In this document: one piece after another, positions 25,034-35,399 of the stretch
Layout: each line of letters starts with the position of its first letter
Numbering within the stretch: the stretch's first letter is position 1
NCBI GenBank assembly: GCA_963710715.1
Contig: CAVQBL010000017.1
Location: 78,838 to 142,837 of the forward strand
Length of the DNA: 64,000 nt
Direction of reading: 5' to 3'
DNA from: CAVQBL01 sp963710715
Lineage (GTDB): Bacteria; Pseudomonadota; Gammaproteobacteria; DSM-16500
Notes under the pieces: model-generated
Seen by the model: only the letters and a program-made list of their open reading frames with translations
The model's database searches: none
What the model was told of the DNA's origin: nothing
Translations under genes and position numbers: made by a program

Positions 25034-26242
25034 ATGAATAAACCTCAATTTCTCGAAAAAGGTTTTCACCGTAAACCCCGCTTTTGGCTAACTGTGCTGG
25101 CGGTAATAATCATTATTCTATTATTTAGACACTGTCAAAGCTTATCTGCTCGTCATAAACAACACCCTATCCAAGGATTGCCCGTTGTATTAGCAACTGC
25201 ACAAACCAGTGATGTACCCGTTTATTTATCCGCATTGGGTGCAGTGACACCCACTTATTCCGTGACGGTAAGAACCCAAATCAATGGTCAATTATTGGAA
25301 GTATTATTCACAGAAGGCCAAATGGTAAAAAAAGGCGATCTCTTGGCACAAATTGATCCGCGTCCCTATGAAGCACAATTAATTCAATACGAAGGGCAGT
25401 ATGCGCGTGACCAAGCCCTACTTGCGAATGCAAAAATCGACCTTCAACGTTATCAAAAACTTTGGAAAGAAGATTCTGTCGCCAAACAAATTCTTGATAC
25501 ACAAGTAGCATTAGTCCAACAAGATGAAGGAACAGTTAAGATAGACGAGGGATTACTTGCAAGCACAAAACTCAATCTTTACTATACCCGCATTATTTCA
25601 CCGATCGATGGGCGCGTGGGATTGCGTTTAGTGGATCCGGGCAATTATGTACAAACGACTGATACAACCGGTATAGCTGTCATCAATATGTTGAATCCCA
25701 TTACTGTCGTGTTCACACTCCCTGAAGATAATATTCCACAAGTGCAACAGCACATGAATGCAAATAAGCCGCTCGAAGTTAAAGCTTATGATCGAGCACA
25801 GAATATATTATTGGCAACGGGTAAATTACTTACCATCGATAACCAAATTGATCCGACTACGGGAACAGTAAAGCTCAAAGCCCAGTTTCAAAATGATGAT
25901 AATCATTTATTTCCCAGCCAATTTGTTAACGTACAGCTACTCATTGATACGCTAGAGAATGCCACCATCGTACCAACAGCCGCTATACAACATGGATCGC
26001 AAGGAACCTTTGTTTATTTGTTAAGCAATGATAATACCGTAAAAGTCACACCTATCGTCACCGGGGTAACGAGCGGTGACAATACTGTGATTACTGCAGG
26101 CGTTTCTCCAGGAGAATCTGTTGTTGTTGAAGGAGCGGATCAGCTGACGGATGGTGCTAAAGTCACTATCATGAATGCCAAACCCTCTTCATCACAAACG
26201 AAACCAGCGGATAGCGCTAAAGAGCAGCGAGCTACCTCATGA
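25034..26242 (+). CDS. mdtA: RND efflux pump periplasmic adaptor (MdtA/MuxA-type)
   Basis: The 402-residue membrane fusion protein has an N-terminal membrane anchor (FWLTVLAVIIIILLF), the biotinyl-lipoyl hairpin parts (VRTQINGQLLEVLFTEGQMV, GDLLAQIDPRPYEAQL), a coiled-coil hairpin, and the beta-barrel domain (YTRIISPIDGRVGLRLVDPG). A Ser/Lys-rich disordered tail ends it. It links an inner-membrane RND pair to the outer-membrane factor. It overlaps the next gene by ATGA. The two downstream RND permeases place it in the MdtABC/MuxABC group, which exports bile salts, novobiocin and similar compounds in other bacteria. Confidence 0.93.
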   Translation: MNKPQFLEKGFHRKPRFWLTVLAVIIIILLFRHCQSLSARHKQHPIQGLPVVLATAQTSDVPVYLSALGAVTPTYSVTVRTQINGQLLEVLFTEGQMVKKGDLLAQIDPRPYEAQLIQYEGQYARDQALLANAKIDLQRYQKLWKEDSVAKQILDTQVALVQQDEGTVKIDEGLLASTKLNLYYTRIISPIDGRVGLRLVDPGNYVQTTDTTGIAVINMLNPITVVFTLPEDNIPQVQQHMNANKPLEVKAYDRAQNILLATGKLLTIDNQIDPTTGTVKLKAQFQNDDNHLFPSQFVNVQLLIDTLENATIVPTAAIQHGSQGTFVYLLSNDNTVKVTPIVTGVTSGDNTVITAGVSPGESVVVEGADQLTDGAKVTIMNAKPSSSQTKPADSAKEQRATS

Positions 26243-29200
26243 ACCTTTCAGGTCCATTTATCACACGAACAATTGCTACTTCGTTGCTCATGTTTGCCAT
26301 TTTTCTCGTTGGAATCTTAGCATATCAACTGTTACCAATCTCTTCTTTGCCCGAGGTGGAATATCCCACTATTCAAGTCGTGACTTTTTATCCCGGTGCC
26401 AGTCCCGATGTCATGGCAACCTCTGTAACAGCGCCACTCGAACGACAATTTGGTCAAATGCCCGGTCTTGATCAAATGACTTCAACCAGTTCAAGTGGAG
26501 CATCGATTATTAATTTACAATTTAGCTTGAGTATGAGCTTGGATGTCGCTGAACAAGAAGTTCAAGCGGCTATTAATGCTGCCACCACTTATTTACCAAC
26601 TGACTTGCCTACACCGCCCATATACAATAAAGTCAATCCTGCCGATGCTCCTATTCTCACACTCGCGCTCACATCAAAAACATTGCCTTTACCACAGGTT
26701 GAAGATTTTGCTGATACAAGACTCGCGCAAAAAATTTCTCAACAACCCGGCGTTGGCTTAGTGTCCATTAGTGGCGGCCAACGACCCGCGGTACGCGTAC
26801 AAGTTAATCCAACTGCATTAGCCGCATATGGATTAACTCTAGAGAGGGTGCGTTCTGCCATCACGACTGCGAATGTTAATGCAGCAAAAGGTAGTTTCGA
26901 TGGACCCCGTCTCGCTTACATCATTAATGCAAACGATCAATTGTTATCTAGCGCTGATTATCGTCCACTCATTATTGCTTACAAAAATGGCGCGCCGGTT
27001 CGATTATCCGATATAGCCAATGTAATCGATGATACTGAAAATGTTAAGCAAGCAGCATGGATGAATTTGGAGCCTGCTGTCATCATGAATATTCAACGTC
27101 AACCCGGAGCAAATGTTATTAATGTTGTTGATGGGATCAAAGCATTGTTACCCAAATTGCGCGCCTTGTTACCTGCTGATATTAAGGTACATATATTAAG
27201 CGATAGAACGATTACTATTCGAGCTTCTGTAAAAGATGTGCAACTCGAATTAATTTTATCCGTCATCCTGGTTGTGTTAGTCATTTTTTTATTTTTACGC
27301 AATATTCCTGCAACGATTATTCCTAGCATTGCTGTACCGTTATCATTGATTGGTACCTTTGGTGCTATGTATTTATTAAGTTTCAGTTTAAATAATTTAA
27401 CGTTGATGGCACTCACAATTGCAGCGGGTTTTGTGGTTGACGATGCTATTGTGATGATTGAAAATATTTCGCGTTACATTGAACAAGGTTATGCACCACT
27501 TGAAGCTGCTATAAAAGGTGCCGAACAAATTGGTTTTACTATCTTGTCATTGACTGTTTCATTGATTGGCGTATTAATTCCATTACTTTTTATGAGTGAT
27601 GTCGTTGGCCGTTTATTTCGTGAATTTGCTATCACCTTGTCAGTCACTATTCTCATTTCAGCTTTTATTTCACTTACTCTAACACCCATGATGTGCGCAC
27701 GCATTTTGCGTCAGCGCGGAACGAAAGAAATGAGTCGCTTTGAACAAAATGCTGCTACTACATTGAATCGTGTTATTGAACGTTATAGTGTTTCATTGCG
27801 TTGGGTGCTTGATCACCAACCGCAAACATTAATTGTTGCTTTTATCACTCTCGTCTTAACTTGTATTTTGTTTTATTTCATTCCGAAAGGATTTTTCCCC
27901 GTACAAGACACTGGTATCATTCAAGGTATTTCTGAAGCGCCGCAAACTATTTCATTTCCAGCCATGGCAGAACGTCAAAAAGCATTAGCAAAAATTGTAT
28001 TATCGGATCCTGCTGTTGAAAATTTATCTTCATTTATTGGTATTGATGGAACCAACATAACACTGAACAGTGGTCGCATGCTTATCACACTTAAACCGTT
28101 AGCAGAACGTGATGCGAATGCAAGTGAAGTGATTCGTCGCTTACAACCCAAACTTGCAAAAGTTCCTGATGCCACACTTTACATGCAACCCGTACAAGAT
28201 TTAACAATTGATACGCGCGTGAGTCGCACACAGTACCAGTACAGTGTGGGCTCTCCTAATGCAGCAGAAGTATCAAAATGGACAACCCTGTTAGTAAATA
28301 AATTACGTCAGTCACCCGTGTTACGTGATGTAGCAAGCGATCAACAAAATCTAGGTTTACAAACATCCATCTTAATTGATCGTGATACGGCATATCGACT
28401 CGGGATTACACTGCAAATGATTGATGACACATTGTATGATGCGTTTGGCCAGCGACAAGTTTCAACGATGTTTACGCAACGCAATCAATATCACGTTATA
28501 CTTGAAGCATTACCTAAATTAGATCAAGGACCGCCCGCTCTCGATAATATTTATGTTAATTCAGCAACCGGCGGCTCCATACCGTTGAGTACTTTTACAA
28601 AAGTATCTCAAGGGATTGGACCCTTAGTGATTAATCGTCAAGGCCAATTTCCTGTCGCCACTATTTCATTTAATCTCGCGCCAGGTGCTTCATTGGGTGA
28701 TGCAGTCAATGCAATTCATGCAGCTAAAAAAGAATTAAATATTCCCGACACTGTGCAAACCAGTTTTGAGGGTGCTGCAAATACTTTCCAAAAATCTTTA
28801 GGTAATGAAGGATGGTTGATATTAGCATCCATTATAGTGGTATATATTGTGTTGGGTGTATTGTATGAAAGTTATATTCATCCTATTACTATTTTATCTA
28901 CGCTACCCTCTGCAGGGATGGGTGCGTTATTAGCATTGATGTTGACAAGAAATGAACTCAGTGTCATCGCGCTGATTGGAATTATTTTGTTAATCGGTAT
29001 TGTCATGAAAAATGCCATCATGATGATTGACTTTGCGCTTGAACAAGAACGCAAATATGGGAAATCACCACACGATGCTATTTATGAAGCCGCTTTATTA
29101 CGTTTCCGTCCAATTCTCATGACGACGATGGCATCTTTGTTTGGCGCTGTTCCCATTGCGCTGGGTTCAGGCATGGGTTCTGAATTACGCCAACCTTTGG

Positions 29201-29349
29201 GTATTGCTATCATTGGCGGTCTCGCTGTTAGCCAATTGCTAACACTGTACACCACACCTGTAATTTATCTCACTTTCGATAAGTTGTCGCGCAAAGTGAT
29301 GGCATGGGGTGCGGAACGTATGAATCCCACGCCTAATCAGGGACAATAA
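26239..29349 (+). CDS. mdtB: RND efflux permease, first of a heteromeric pair (MdtB/MuxB-type)
   Basis: This 1036-residue RND transporter has the usual plan: TM1 (TIATSLLMFAIFLVGILAYQ), a large periplasmic porter loop, TM2-TM7 with the proton-relay region (ALTIAAGFVVDDAIVMIENI, Asp-Asp in TM4), a second loop, and TM8-TM12. YLPTDLPTPPIYNKVNPADAP and GRLFREFA are typical of MdtB/MdtC. The start ATG overlaps the adaptor stop. A gene for an unrelated AAA ATPase separates it from the second permease, which is unusual for this operon type. The protein itself is intact. Confidence 0.94.
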   Translation: MNLSGPFITRTIATSLLMFAIFLVGILAYQLLPISSLPEVEYPTIQVVTFYPGASPDVMATSVTAPLERQFGQMPGLDQMTSTSSSGASIINLQFSLSMSLDVAEQEVQAAINAATTYLPTDLPTPPIYNKVNPADAPILTLALTSKTLPLPQVEDFADTRLAQKISQQPGVGLVSISGGQRPAVRVQVNPTALAAYGLTLERVRSAITTANVNAAKGSFDGPRLAYIINANDQLLSSADYRPLIIAYKNGAPVRLSDIANVIDDTENVKQAAWMNLEPAVIMNIQRQPGANVINVVDGIKALLPKLRALLPADIKVHILSDRTITIRASVKDVQLELILSVILVVLVIFLFLRNIPATIIPSIAVPLSLIGTFGAMYLLSFSLNNLTLMALTIAAGFVVDDAIVMIENISRYIEQGYAPLEAAIKGAEQIGFTILSLTVSLIGVLIPLLFMSDVVGRLFREFAITLSVTILISAFISLTLTPMMCARILRQRGTKEMSRFEQNAATTLNRVIERYSVSLRWVLDHQPQTLIVAFITLVLTCILFYFIPKGFFPVQDTGIIQGISEAPQTISFPAMAERQKALAKIVLSDPAVENLSSFIGIDGTNITLNSGRMLITLKPLAERDANASEVIRRLQPKLAKVPDATLYMQPVQDLTIDTRVSRTQYQYSVGSPNAAEVSKWTTLLVNKLRQSPVLRDVASDQQNLGLQTSILIDRDTAYRLGITLQMIDDTLYDAFGQRQVSTMFTQRNQYHVILEALPKLDQGPPALDNIYVNSATGGSIPLSTFTKVSQGIGPLVINRQGQFPVATISFNLAPGASLGDAVNAIHAAKKELNIPDTVQTSFEGAANTFQKSLGNEGWLILASIIVVYIVLGVLYESYIHPITILSTLPSAGMGALLALMLTRNELSVIALIGIILLIGIVMKNAIMMIDFALEQERKYGKSPHDAIYEAALLRFRPILMTTMASLFGAVPIALGSGMGSELRQPLGIAIIGGLAVSQLLTLYTTPVIYLTFDKLSRKVMAWGAERMNPTPNQGQ

Positions 29350-29350
29350 T

Positions 29351-29419
29351 CCAAATATTTTGTACAAATCCAAATAATTTATTGCGATTTGTACAGTTTT
29401 ATATTATATTTATTGTACA
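29351..29419. promoter_or_regulatory. repeated TTTGTACA-type boxes upstream of the inserted AAA/DUF4143 gene
   Basis: TTTGTACA occurs at 29359-29366 and 29388-29395, and TTGTACA again at 29413-29419. The word CCAAATA is also repeated (29351 and 29370). TGTACA is self-complementary, so each box is a small palindrome. All lie between the end of mdtB and the GTG start at 29448, as expected for multiple operator sites of a local or self-acting repressor. Confidence 0.6.
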
Positions 29420-29447
29420 AAATAAATATTTTAAGGTTATTTATAAG

Positions 29448-30620
29448 GTGACTTTTACTCGAACAGCAGCAGATATTTTGCAAAAATCAGCCAATGAATA
29501 TCCTGTTGTGACATTGGTTGGGCCCAGGCAAGCGGGCAAAACCACTCTTTGCCGTAACATCTTCCCCCAGAAGCCCTATGTCAATTTAGAAGATCCCGAT
29601 GTTTTGGCGTTTGCTACTAATGATCCGCGCGGCTTTCTTGATAAATTTCCACAAGGCGGCATTCTTGATGAAATTCAGAATGCACCCCATTTATTATCTT
29701 TCATTCAAGTGATTGTGGATGAAAAAAAACAAACCGGACTATTCATCTTAACTGGCAGTCAACAATTAGAATTGGGAGAAGCGGTGAGTCAATCACTTGC
29801 AGGAAGAACCGCGCTCATCACATTATTACCGCTTTCTATTCCAGAGCTCACTGCTGAAAAAATAAATTTAGATTTAGATAATTATCTGTTACGAGGATTT
29901 TTACCGCGTGTATATGCACAAAATCTTGAGCCCAGTACGGCTTATCGCAACTATGTAAAAACATACTTAGAGCGTGATGTCAGAAAAATTTCCAAAGTTC
30001 ATGATTTATTATTATTTCAAAAATTTCTTCGCCTTTGCGCTGCTCGTGTGGGATCGGTTTTAAATCAAGAACGTTTAGGTAATGAAGTAGGCGTGTCTGC
30101 AACTACGATCAATCATTGGTTTGCAATATTGGAAGCATCGTATCTTGTTTTTCGCATCCAACCGTATTTTGAAAATTTTGGGAAACGCGTTATTAAATCA
30201 CCCAAAATATATTTTTTTGATGTTGGGTTAATTAGCTATCTTTTAGACATAGAAACTACAACACAAATGTCTCGTGATCCCTTACGCGGCAATTTAGTGG
30301 AAAACTTGATTGTATTGGAACTCATAAAAGCACGACTGAACCGTGGCTTAGAACCTAATCTTTATTTTTTCAGAGATAATCATGGTAATGAAATTGATTT
30401 AATTTACAAAAAAGCCCATGAATTAATTCCGATTGAAATTAAATCTGCCAAAAGTTTCGATCGCAGTTTTATAAAAAAATTAATTTATTTTCGTGAATTA
30501 GCTGGCGGACGCGTTCCAACTGGATACTTGGTGTATTCCGGAGATTTGAGTTATCAGGTTGAGGGTTTTCAATTAATGAATTATAAAAACGTGAGTGATA
30601 TTGTTATTTTACAGGTATAG
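29448..30620 (+). CDS. AAA+ ATPase with DUF4143 domain, inserted inside the RND operon
   Basis: From the GTG at 29448 the protein is 390 residues. It has Walker A (LVGPRQAGKTTLCRNIF), Walker B (GGILDEIQNAPHLL), LFILTGSQQLELGEAVSQSL and LPLSIPEL. The DUF4143 part has SATTINHWFAILEASYLVF, KIYFFDVGLISYLLDI and the D-EVK-like NEIDLIYKKAHELIPIEIKS. A TTG at 29382 is in frame, but it would place the repeated operator words inside the gene. The sequence differs clearly from the ATPase at 22370. It ends 5 bases before the second permease, so mdtC translation may now depend on its transcript. Confidence 0.88.
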   Translation: MTFTRTAADILQKSANEYPVVTLVGPRQAGKTTLCRNIFPQKPYVNLEDPDVLAFATNDPRGFLDKFPQGGILDEIQNAPHLLSFIQVIVDEKKQTGLFILTGSQQLELGEAVSQSLAGRTALITLLPLSIPELTAEKINLDLDNYLLRGFLPRVYAQNLEPSTAYRNYVKTYLERDVRKISKVHDLLLFQKFLRLCAARVGSVLNQERLGNEVGVSATTINHWFAILEASYLVFRIQPYFENFGKRVIKSPKIYFFDVGLISYLLDIETTTQMSRDPLRGNLVENLIVLELIKARLNRGLEPNLYFFRDNHGNEIDLIYKKAHELIPIEIKSAKSFDRSFIKKLIYFRELAGGRVPTGYLVYSGDLSYQVEGFQLMNYKNVSDIVILQV

Positions 30621-30624
30621 AATA

Positions 30625-33600
30625 ATGAATATCTCTTCCCCATTTATTAACCGACCCATTGCAACTACATTGCTAGCAATTGGCTTAGCGATCGCTGGTA
30701 TCGTGGCATTTAATTTATTACCTGTTTCTTCTTTACCACAAATTGAATTTCCTACGATTAGTGTACAAGCGACTTTACCCGGTTCCAGTGCAGAAAACAT
30801 GGCAACTTCCGTTGCAACACCACTAGAACGTCAACTCGGTCGAATTGCGGGTATTACTGAAATGACGTCAGCGAGTAGCTTGGGTTCGACACGCATTATT
30901 TTACAATTCGATTTATCACGTGATATTGATGGTGCTGCTCGCGATGTGCAAGCAGCGATTAATGCAGCACGTACTTATTTACCAGCGAATTTACCCAGTA
31001 ATCCAACGTATCGAAAAGTGAATCCTGCCGATGCGCCTATTTTGATTCTTTCTCTTACCTCGGATAAATATACGACTGGACAAATGTATGATATAGCATC
31101 CACCGTGTTACAACAAAAATTGTCACAAGTTGATGGTGTTGGACAAGTCATTGTTGGCGGAAGTTCATTGCCTGCCGTGCGAATCGAATTAAATCCCAAC
31201 ACGCTCAACAAATATGGAATTGATATAAATCAGGTAGGTGCAGTCATTGCAGCAGCAAATGTAAATCGTCCTAAAGGTCAGCTGAGTGACGGAGACACAT
31301 CGGAAATTATGACGAATGACCAAATATTCAAAGCATCTCAATACAGTCCCATCATTGTCACCTATCTCAGCGGAAATCCCGTCAGATTATCTGACATTGC
31401 TGAAGTAAAAGATTCCGTAGAAGATTTACGAAACGCGGGATTAGCCAATGGCAAGCTTGCTGTTTTGTTAGTGATATTTAAATCACCCGGAGCCAATGTC
31501 ATTAAAACCGTTGATCATATCCATGATTTGTTACCGCAATTCAAAGCATTTATTCCTGCCGCAATTGATATGACAGTGATGATGGATAGAACTGCAACGA
31601 TTCGTTCTTCTTTGTATGATGTGGAATTAACTTTATTGATAGCAATGTGTTTAGTGATTTTTGTAACCTATGTATTTCTCGGAAATTTTCGCGCCATGTT
31701 GATTCCGGGTATTGCAGTACCGTTATCACTGTTGGGAACATTTGCCGTCATGCGTTTGCTTAACTATAGCTTAGATAATTTGTCACTGATGGCATTAACG
31801 ATTGCAACTGGCTTCGTTGTGGATGATGCTGTTGTTGTACTGGAAAATATTTCTCGTCATATTGAATTGGGAGCAAAACCACTGCAAGCAGCTCTCGATG
31901 GTGCAAAAGAAGTGGGTTTTACTGTTGTGGCGATGAGTTTTTCTTTAATTGCTGTGTTTATTCCTATTTTATTAATGAGTGGAATTGTTGGGCGTTTATT
32001 TCGTGAGTTTGCAGTGACTTTATCAACAGCTATTTTAGTTTCACTTTTAGTATCACTCACTGTAACACCTGTCATGTGCTCGCGACTTCTTAAAAATGGA
32101 AAACAGAAAAAGCAAACGAATCGTTATACCGATGCAGTACATTACTTACGTAATAAATATGAAACTAGTCTTGCTTGGGCGCTGCGACATTCGCGATTAA
32201 TGTTGTTTTTGACTTTAGCAGCCGTTGTATTAAATATTTTTTTATTTTATGTTATTCCCAAAGGATTTTTTCCACAACAAGATACCGGACGTATTACAGG
32301 ATCTATTCAGGCAGAACAAGATATTTCATTTCAGGCATTAAAACAAAAATTAACAGATTTTGTTAACATTGTTAAACAAGACCCTGCTGTACAAAATGTA
32401 GTGGGCTTTATAGGAGGCGGTACAGTTAATACGGGATCACTCTATATTACACTGAAACCACTCAGCGAGCGTGGGATTTCAGCGGATGCAGTGAAAGATC
32501 GACTACGGAGTAAACTCGCTGCAGTAACAGGAGCAGTACTTTATTTGCAAACTGCACAAGATCTTTTGATCGGTGGTCGACAAGGTAACGCACAATTTCA
32601 GTATACATTATCAGCCGATAATCTTAAGGATTTGAATGCGTGGGCACCTCGTGTGACAGCAGCATTGACTAAATTACCAGGTATTGTAGATATGAACAGT
32701 GATCAACGCGATCATGGATTACAAGTATTTGTGAATATTGATCACGACACTGCTTACCGTTTAGGCCTAACATCACAACAAATTGATAGCACTTTATATG
32801 GTGCATTTGGTCAGAGCCAAGTTTCAACTATGTATTTGCCCATGAATCAATATCATGTCGTAATGGAAGTTGCACCCGAATACTGGCAACGACCAGAAAC
32901 ACTCAATGAAGTATATGTCTCTTCACTCGCAGGAAAAAAAGTGCCCTTATCAGCATTTGCTAGTTTTACACCTTCATCAACTCTATTATTAGTCAATCAC
33001 CAAGGACAAGCACCATCAGCAACATTATCATTTAATTTATTGCCAGGTTATGCGCTAGGTGATGTAGTAAATGAAATTGAAGATGCTGTTGCTAAAATGC
33101 ATTTACCCAAAACTATACATGGATCATTTTCAGGAACAGCCCAAGCTTTTCAAGCTTCATTAGCTACCGAACCTTACTTGATTTTGACAGCATTATTAGC
33201 TGTTTATATTGTGCTCGGTATGCTGTATGAAAGCTTGATTCATCCTATCACTATTCTTTCAACATTACCGTCAGCCGGTGTGGGTGCATTGCTCGCACTC
33301 ATGTTAACTGGAACAGATTTAAGTATTATTGCATTTATTGGTATTATTCTATTAATTGGCATTGTGAAAAAAAACGCAATTATGATGATAGATTTTGCAT
33401 TACATGCGAAAAGAACAGAAAATAAGTCTTCGCGTGATGCAATTTACGAAGCAGCCGTACTGCGGTTTCGACCTATTATGATGACCACGATGGCAGCATT
33501 ATTCGGTGCGTTGCCATTGGTGTTTGGTTTTGGGTTAGGCTCCGAATTACGAAGACCGCTTGGTATTGCAATTGTCGGTGGACTCATTGTCAGTCAAATG

Positions 33601-33705
33601 CTGACCCTGTATACCACCCCGGTGATTTATCTCGCGTTAGAAAATGTTGGAAGTTGGTGTCATCAAAAGTGGAAGCGATTAGTGCCATTACGGAGTCAAA
33701 GTTAG
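30625..33705 (+). CDS. mdtC: RND efflux permease, second of a heteromeric pair (MdtC/MuxC-type)
   Basis: The protein is 1026 residues from the ATG at 30625; the ORF runs back to 30595 inside the ATPase gene. It has TM1 (TTLLAIGLAIAGIVAFNLLP), the porter loops, the TM4 relay (ATGFVVDDAVVVLENI), and C-terminal TMs including SIIAFIGIILLIGIVKKNAI. It is about half identical by eye to MdtB in the TM regions, as expected for the heterotrimeric MdtBC/MuxBC pumps. Its TAG shares a base with the GTG of the outer-membrane factor, so the two are coupled. Confidence 0.94.
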   Translation: MNISSPFINRPIATTLLAIGLAIAGIVAFNLLPVSSLPQIEFPTISVQATLPGSSAENMATSVATPLERQLGRIAGITEMTSASSLGSTRIILQFDLSRDIDGAARDVQAAINAARTYLPANLPSNPTYRKVNPADAPILILSLTSDKYTTGQMYDIASTVLQQKLSQVDGVGQVIVGGSSLPAVRIELNPNTLNKYGIDINQVGAVIAAANVNRPKGQLSDGDTSEIMTNDQIFKASQYSPIIVTYLSGNPVRLSDIAEVKDSVEDLRNAGLANGKLAVLLVIFKSPGANVIKTVDHIHDLLPQFKAFIPAAIDMTVMMDRTATIRSSLYDVELTLLIAMCLVIFVTYVFLGNFRAMLIPGIAVPLSLLGTFAVMRLLNYSLDNLSLMALTIATGFVVDDAVVVLENISRHIELGAKPLQAALDGAKEVGFTVVAMSFSLIAVFIPILLMSGIVGRLFREFAVTLSTAILVSLLVSLTVTPVMCSRLLKNGKQKKQTNRYTDAVHYLRNKYETSLAWALRHSRLMLFLTLAAVVLNIFLFYVIPKGFFPQQDTGRITGSIQAEQDISFQALKQKLTDFVNIVKQDPAVQNVVGFIGGGTVNTGSLYITLKPLSERGISADAVKDRLRSKLAAVTGAVLYLQTAQDLLIGGRQGNAQFQYTLSADNLKDLNAWAPRVTAALTKLPGIVDMNSDQRDHGLQVFVNIDHDTAYRLGLTSQQIDSTLYGAFGQSQVSTMYLPMNQYHVVMEVAPEYWQRPETLNEVYVSSLAGKKVPLSAFASFTPSSTLLLVNHQGQAPSATLSFNLLPGYALGDVVNEIEDAVAKMHLPKTIHGSFSGTAQAFQASLATEPYLILTALLAVYIVLGMLYESLIHPITILSTLPSAGVGALLALMLTGTDLSIIAFIGIILLIGIVKKNAIMMIDFALHAKRTENKSSRDAIYEAAVLRFRPIMMTTMAALFGALPLVFGFGLGSELRRPLGIAIVGGLIVSQMLTLYTTPVIYLALENVGSWCHQKWKRLVPLRSQS

Positions 33706-35327
33706 TGAAAAAAAATTTATTTTATCTTTTCTGCAGCTTAATAATTATATTACAACTTTCCGCTTGCGCCGTCGGCCCAAATTATGTGAAACCGCGTGTG
33801 GTCATACCAGCAAAATTCAAAGAAAATACGCAAGGTTGGAAAATTGCAACACCACAAGATGAGCGCGACCGTGGTCATTGGTGGAAAATTTTTCGCGATC
33901 CGCAACTTAATGCGCTAGAAGCAAAACTAAATATTTCAAATCAGAATATTGCAATGGCTGTGGAACAATATCGCCAAGCTCTTGCTCTCGTTGATGAAGC
34001 GCGCGCAAATTATTTCCCAGTATTAACGGGATCCGCTTCTGTGACCACGCAAAAACAAGGCTCATCTGGAGTATCATCACTGAATCGGTTTCAGTCACCT
34101 ACTGGAACCTCTTCAACTTCTTCTACAACAACGACTCCCTCAACAACCACAGGAACATCAACATCCGCCGTGGGACTTTCCACTTCTACGTCTGGGTCTA
34201 ATATATTTACTACGCATTCTGTGGGCATCACCGCTTCTTGGGAACCTGATATTTGGGGTGGCATACGACGCATGGTTGAAGCAGCCAAAGCCGGTGCACA
34301 AGCAAGCAGAGCACAACTTGCAAGTATACGTCTTTCTGCACAAGGTTCATTAGCACAAATGTATTTTCAATTACGTGCATTGGATACCGATCAGAAATTA
34401 TTAGATGACACGGTTAAAGCATATAAAAAATCACTCAAATTAACTCAGAATCAATATGCAGCAGGTACTGTGGCACGCACCAATGTAATTCAAGCGCAAA
34501 CTCAGCTTGAATCAGCACAGTCATCAGCAATTAATAACGGCATTGCTCGTGCTCAATTCGAACATGCCATTGCTGTTCTTATTGGAAAACCGCCTGCACT
34601 TTTTTCAATGCCTCCTAGACCACTCACTGCCACACCACCTCGTATTCCTATGCAAATTCCTTCAGTCGTATTGGAGCGACGTCCTGATGTAGCGCAAGCA
34701 GAGCGTTTAATGGCACAAGCCAATGCACAAGTAGGTGTTGCAATTTACGCTTATTATCCAACGTTAACTTTACAAGGAACAGCTAATTTTGTAGGTAAAA
34801 ATCTTTCGAATTGGTTTTCACTTCCAGCATTAAGTTGGGCTGTTGGACCACAACTTGCGGGCACAATTTATAATGGTGGTTTGTTTGCTGCCCAAGTTCG
34901 CGCAGCTTGTGCTAACTATTATTCCACTGTGGCTTCCTATCGTCAGATTGTGTTAGCAGCATTTCAAGATGTCGAAGATAATTTGGTTTCATTGCGCATA
35001 CTAAATAAACAAGCTGTTGTGCAGAACAAAGCAGCTGCTGATGCGCAGTGGGCATTAAGATTAGTCATGAATCAATATAAAGCGGGAACCGTTGATTACA
35101 CGGCTGTCATCGTTGCGCAAGTAACAGCTTTTAATGCACAAAAAGCTGCCGATGATATCACCGGTCAACGTATGGTCTCCGCTGTTGGCTTAATCAAAGC
35201 CCTCGGCGGCGGATGGGATTCAGCAATGCTGAAATACGCTGTGAGTGATTGTTGTGGAAGAAAGGAAAAAATGTTTGAGAAAAGAAGTCATGCTAAGAGG
35301 CCTGTTGTGAAAAAACCAATAAATTAG
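33705..35327 (+). CDS. NodT-family outer-membrane factor lipoprotein of the RND pump
   Basis: Starting at the GTG at 33705 (CGGAG box at 33691), the protein is 540 residues. A lipoprotein signal (LFCSLIIILQLSACAVGPNY) and the two TolC-like repeats follow, with GHWWKIFRDPQLNALEAKL, LERRPDVAQAERLMAQANAQ and YNGGLFAAQVRAACANYYST. It is the OpmB/NodT-type exit duct for the MdtABC-like pump. A Ser/Thr-rich insertion of about 45 residues (34060-34200) interrupts the first repeat near the extracellular loop. The C-terminal 30 residues are very basic. The operon is complete: adaptor, two permeases, duct. Confidence 0.92.
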   Translation: MKKNLFYLFCSLIIILQLSACAVGPNYVKPRVVIPAKFKENTQGWKIATPQDERDRGHWWKIFRDPQLNALEAKLNISNQNIAMAVEQYRQALALVDEARANYFPVLTGSASVTTQKQGSSGVSSLNRFQSPTGTSSTSSTTTTPSTTTGTSTSAVGLSTSTSGSNIFTTHSVGITASWEPDIWGGIRRMVEAAKAGAQASRAQLASIRLSAQGSLAQMYFQLRALDTDQKLLDDTVKAYKKSLKLTQNQYAAGTVARTNVIQAQTQLESAQSSAINNGIARAQFEHAIAVLIGKPPALFSMPPRPLTATPPRIPMQIPSVVLERRPDVAQAERLMAQANAQVGVAIYAYYPTLTLQGTANFVGKNLSNWFSLPALSWAVGPQLAGTIYNGGLFAAQVRAACANYYSTVASYRQIVLAAFQDVEDNLVSLRILNKQAVVQNKAAADAQWALRLVMNQYKAGTVDYTAVIVAQVTAFNAQKAADDITGQRMVSAVGLIKALGGGWDSAMLKYAVSDCCGRKEKMFEKRSHAKRPVVKKPIN

Positions 35328-35399
35328 CCTATTCAATAATGATGTCTTGCTCGCTCTGCTATAATTAGAAAAAGCCAAATACCAGAGGAGAAACCTACC

